NCBI GenBank assembly: GCA_002706335.1
Contig: PAKZ01000025.1
Location: 62,001-126,000 of the forward strand
DNA: 64,000 nt
Reading direction: 5' to 3'
DNA from: Ahrensia sp.
GTDB taxonomy: Bacteria; Pseudomonadota; Alphaproteobacteria; Rhizobiales; Rhizobiaceae
The translations under genes and the position numbers were made by a program. A model generated the notes under the pieces. It saw nothing but the letters and a program-made list of their open reading frames with translations. It was not told where the DNA came from and searched no databases. This document shows, piece by piece, positions 62,071-64,000 of this stretch (within the stretch, counting starts at the first letter, position 1; each line of letters begins with the position of its first letter).

Positions 62071-63290
62071 TGCAGGATTCCTTCTTCTCGGAACCGCGCT
62101 ATGGCCGTGTCATCGAAGCCGAGGATCTCCGTCATAACCTGTTCCGTGTGCTCCCCCAGGCGCGGTGAGGCGAAACGCAGTTCGCTTGGGGTTTTCTCGA
62201 AGCGATAGGCCGGGCCGTTGTATTTGAGTCTGCCCATTTCGGCATGCTCCAACGGCCAGAAGTGCTTGCGGGCGATGAATACATCGTCTTCCAGCAGGTC
62301 GGAGCCCTTGTTGGCCACACCTGCCGGCACACCTGCCTTGCGGCACGCCGCCATCAGCTCGAACGGGTCCAGCCGTACGGACAGCGCCGCAATGGCGTTG
62401 TCCAGAGGTTCGTCGCCCTCACTCCGTGCCCGCGCCAGTACATCGGCGTTGCCAAGCACCGCGCAGAGCGCCTGCCATTGTGTCTCGTCGACAGCCTCGA
62501 TCGCAATCCAGCGCTCCTCGCCCGCACAGGGGTAGACCCCGTGGACGACGGAGCCGATTTTGCGATTTCCGCTTCTGGTGGCCTGTTCGCCGGTCACCTG
62601 GTAGGCGAGCAGCTCGGGAGCCAGCAACTGCGAGGTGGCCTCGATCTGGCTGAGTTCTACATGCTGGCCTTCGCCGGTTTTTTCACGGTGGATCAGCGCG
62701 GCGAGCAGGGCGGAGAGCGCATAGCGCGGCGAGACGCTGTCGGAATAGGCGCCTTTGGGCATGGCGGGGGCGCGGTCGGGCCAGCCGGTCATGCCGTGCA
62801 GACCTGCAAGTGCCTGGCCTTGTGCGCCATAGCCTGGATGCCGCGCCCAAGGCCCGTCCGCGCCATAGAGCGAGGAAGACAACATGATGATGCGCGGATT
62901 AATCTTACGCAGGCTCTCGAAGTCCAGGCCCCACTTTGCCATTACGCCGGGCCGGAAGCTCTCGGCCACCACGTCAGCCCATGCGATCAGCGGGCGGATG
63001 ATTTCCATCGCGTCGGGGTTGCTCATGTCCACCGACATGCCCAGTTTGGACGAGTGGAAATCGGCGAAGAATCCAGAACGATTGATGCCCGGCTTGTCAT
63101 CGATGAACGGCCCGCCAAGACGGATCGAGTCGGGGTGCTTGAAGCTTTCCACCTTCACCACTGTCGCGCCGTTGTCGGAGAGCTGTTTGGTGGCGATCGG
63201 GCCGGCGGCGGCCCATGTGAAATCGGCGACCTTCAGCCCGGCGAAGATGCCGGTGGCGGGGGTGACGGCGGGTTTGGGCTGTGCGCTCAT
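62067..63290 (-). CDS. class III CoA-transferase with Glu at the usual Asp position
   Basis: A 407-residue CaiB/BaiF protein with GLKVADFTWAAAGPIATKQL and SFRPGVMAKWGL. At the catalytic segment it reads GEGQHVELSQIEA, so Glu212 takes the place of the Asp that normally forms the acyl anhydride. It is adjacent to another CoA-transferase (63287 onward), overlapping by ATGA; the two may form a heteromer, as in benzylsuccinate CoA-transferase (BbsEF). Confidence 0.85.
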   Translation of the reverse strand: MSAQPKPAVTPATGIFAGLKVADFTWAAAGPIATKQLSDNGATVVKVESFKHPDSIRLGGPFIDDKPGINRSGFFADFHSSKLGMSVDMSNPDAMEIIRPLIAWADVVAESFRPGVMAKWGLDFESLRKINPRIIMLSSSLYGADGPWARHPGYGAQGQALAGLHGMTGWPDRAPAMPKGAYSDSVSPRYALSALLAALIHREKTGEGQHVELSQIEATSQLLAPELLAYQVTGEQATRSGNRKIGSVVHGVYPCAGEERWIAIEAVDETQWQALCAVLGNADVLARARSEGDEPLDNAIAALSVRLDPFELMAACRKAGVPAGVANKGSDLLEDDVFIARKHFWPLEHAEMGRLKYNGPAYRFEKTPSELRFASPRLGEHTEQVMTEILGFDDTAIARFREEGILQ

Positions 63291-64000
63291 AGCAGGCTCC
63301 CTTCAGTCTCGCAGGACAGCAGCGCGCTGGTGTCGGCGCCGGCTTTCGGGGCGGGGCGGGGTGGCAGTAGTGGTGTTCCGGAGAGATTTGCCCAACGGGC
63401 CGGAAGCTCGACTGACAGGCCCCGCTGTGCGTCCTCCAGCGCGCGGAAAAGACCGCGCGCGCGGAACTGCGGGTTTTCGAACACCCCCTGTACCGAAGAG
63501 ATCGGCGCCAGGAGAATGCGTTCGCGTACCGCCCGTTCGATCAGCTCATCGGTGGTCTTGGTCTTGATGAAACGTACGATGATCTCAGTGACAGCGTCGT
63601 AATCCTCTTGCGGGATAAAGAACTGCCCGTCGCCGTTCCAGTCATGGCGGGTCAGGATGTCGTCGTTAAAGCCGTCTTCCGCCATCCAGGCGACCAGCGC
63701 GGTATAGGATTTTTCGCGCGCCGCGCCGCCGCCGCCGCCGACCGGGCCGAAGAAGATGAAGCCGTCTTTCGTTTCCCACACGAGTCGGGTGAAGAACCGG
63801 TTGGCTCGTTCCTTGCGAATTGCCCCCCCGCGCATTTCGTTGAGGCCGAGGATTTGCCAGGCCATCGTAGAATTGAGCAGGGTCCAGACAATGCACTCCT
63901 GCACGGAGATATCCACCCTCTGGCCCACGCCGGTTTTTAGCGCGTGCCAATAGGCCATGAGCGCGGCAGAGGCTGCCTCGGCCCCGCCCTGGATGAGTCC
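63287..64000 (-). CDS. class III CoA-transferase, partial at window edge
   Basis: The C-terminal 237 residues of another CaiB/BaiF protein; the frame stays open to the end of the window, so the start and N-terminal half lie beyond it. The expected Asp is in GVGQRVDISVQEC. An inserted glycine-rich loop (GPVGGGGGAAREKS) lies mid-segment. It is co-transcribed with the following CoA-transferase (ATGA overlap). Confidence 0.82.
   Translation of the reverse strand, partial: GLIQGGAEAASAALMAYWHALKTGVGQRVDISVQECIVWTLLNSTMAWQILGLNEMRGGAIRKERANRFFTRLVWETKDGFIFFGPVGGGGGAAREKSYTALVAWMAEDGFNDDILTRHDWNGDGQFFIPQEDYDAVTEIIVRFIKTKTTDELIERAVRERILLAPISSVQGVFENPQFRARGLFRALEDAQRGLSVELPARWANLSGTPLLPPRPAPKAGADTSALLSCETEGSLL

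Overview
The window looks like chromosomal DNA of an alphaproteobacterium, most likely of the Hyphomicrobiales (Rhizobiales). This rests on a rhizobial-type L-rhamnose locus (bifunctional RhaD aldolase-dehydrogenase, RhaI-type isomerase, DeoR-type RhaR, ABC importer), on abundant TRAP transporters and on GC-rich coding sequence. No rRNA, tRNA, CRISPR array or complete insertion sequence was seen.

Region 1 (0-7.2 kb, minus strand) holds two small-protein-led transcription units. One is a 62-residue protein followed by DUF1269 and DUF3096 membrane proteins. The other is an 80-residue paralogue followed by a GH15 glucoamylase-like enzyme, 6-phosphogluconate dehydrogenase, glucose-6-phosphate dehydrogenase and a ROK glucokinase, which together could route stored glucan into the pentose phosphate pathway. 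The two units share an 87-bp leader (73/87 identical).

Region 2 (7.5-14.2 kb) is a LysR regulator divergent from a TAXI-type TRAP transporter and a cytoplasmic sulfatase, followed by about 650 bp of decayed DNA with an ABC-ATPase remnant.

Region 3 (14.2-29.0 kb) is the rhamnose locus. A 12-gene minus-strand run (rhaR, kinase, ABC importer, class II aldolase, second FGGY kinase, HAD hydrolase, isomerase, mutarotase, second class II aldolase) lies divergent from rhaD. The shared promoter region carries two 11-bp palindromes 21 bp apart.

Region 4 (29.1-64 kb) begins after a decayed IS3-like fragment. It is a dense acyl-CoA catabolism island: four acyl-CoA dehydrogenases, three MaoC hydratases, two crotonase-fold proteins, etfBA, an acyl-CoA ligase, five class III CoA-transferase/racemase proteins, two SDRs, a hydroxyisobutyrate-dehydrogenase-like protein, a cysteine-less thiolase-fold protein with a DUF35 partner, a nitroreductase and a VanB-type reductase. 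It also has two TRAP systems (one TAXI, one DctPQM split over 6 kb), a further membrane permease, one LysR and two FadR/FCD-type GntR regulators. Six sites of the form TGGTNNNACCA (four exact, two with one mismatch) sit in front of its transcription units, which suggests one GntR-controlled regulon for import, CoA activation and beta-oxidation-like cleavage of a carboxylic acid. The substrate is not identifiable from the sequence; the enzyme set recalls degradation of branched or cyclic acids or of sterol-type side chains.
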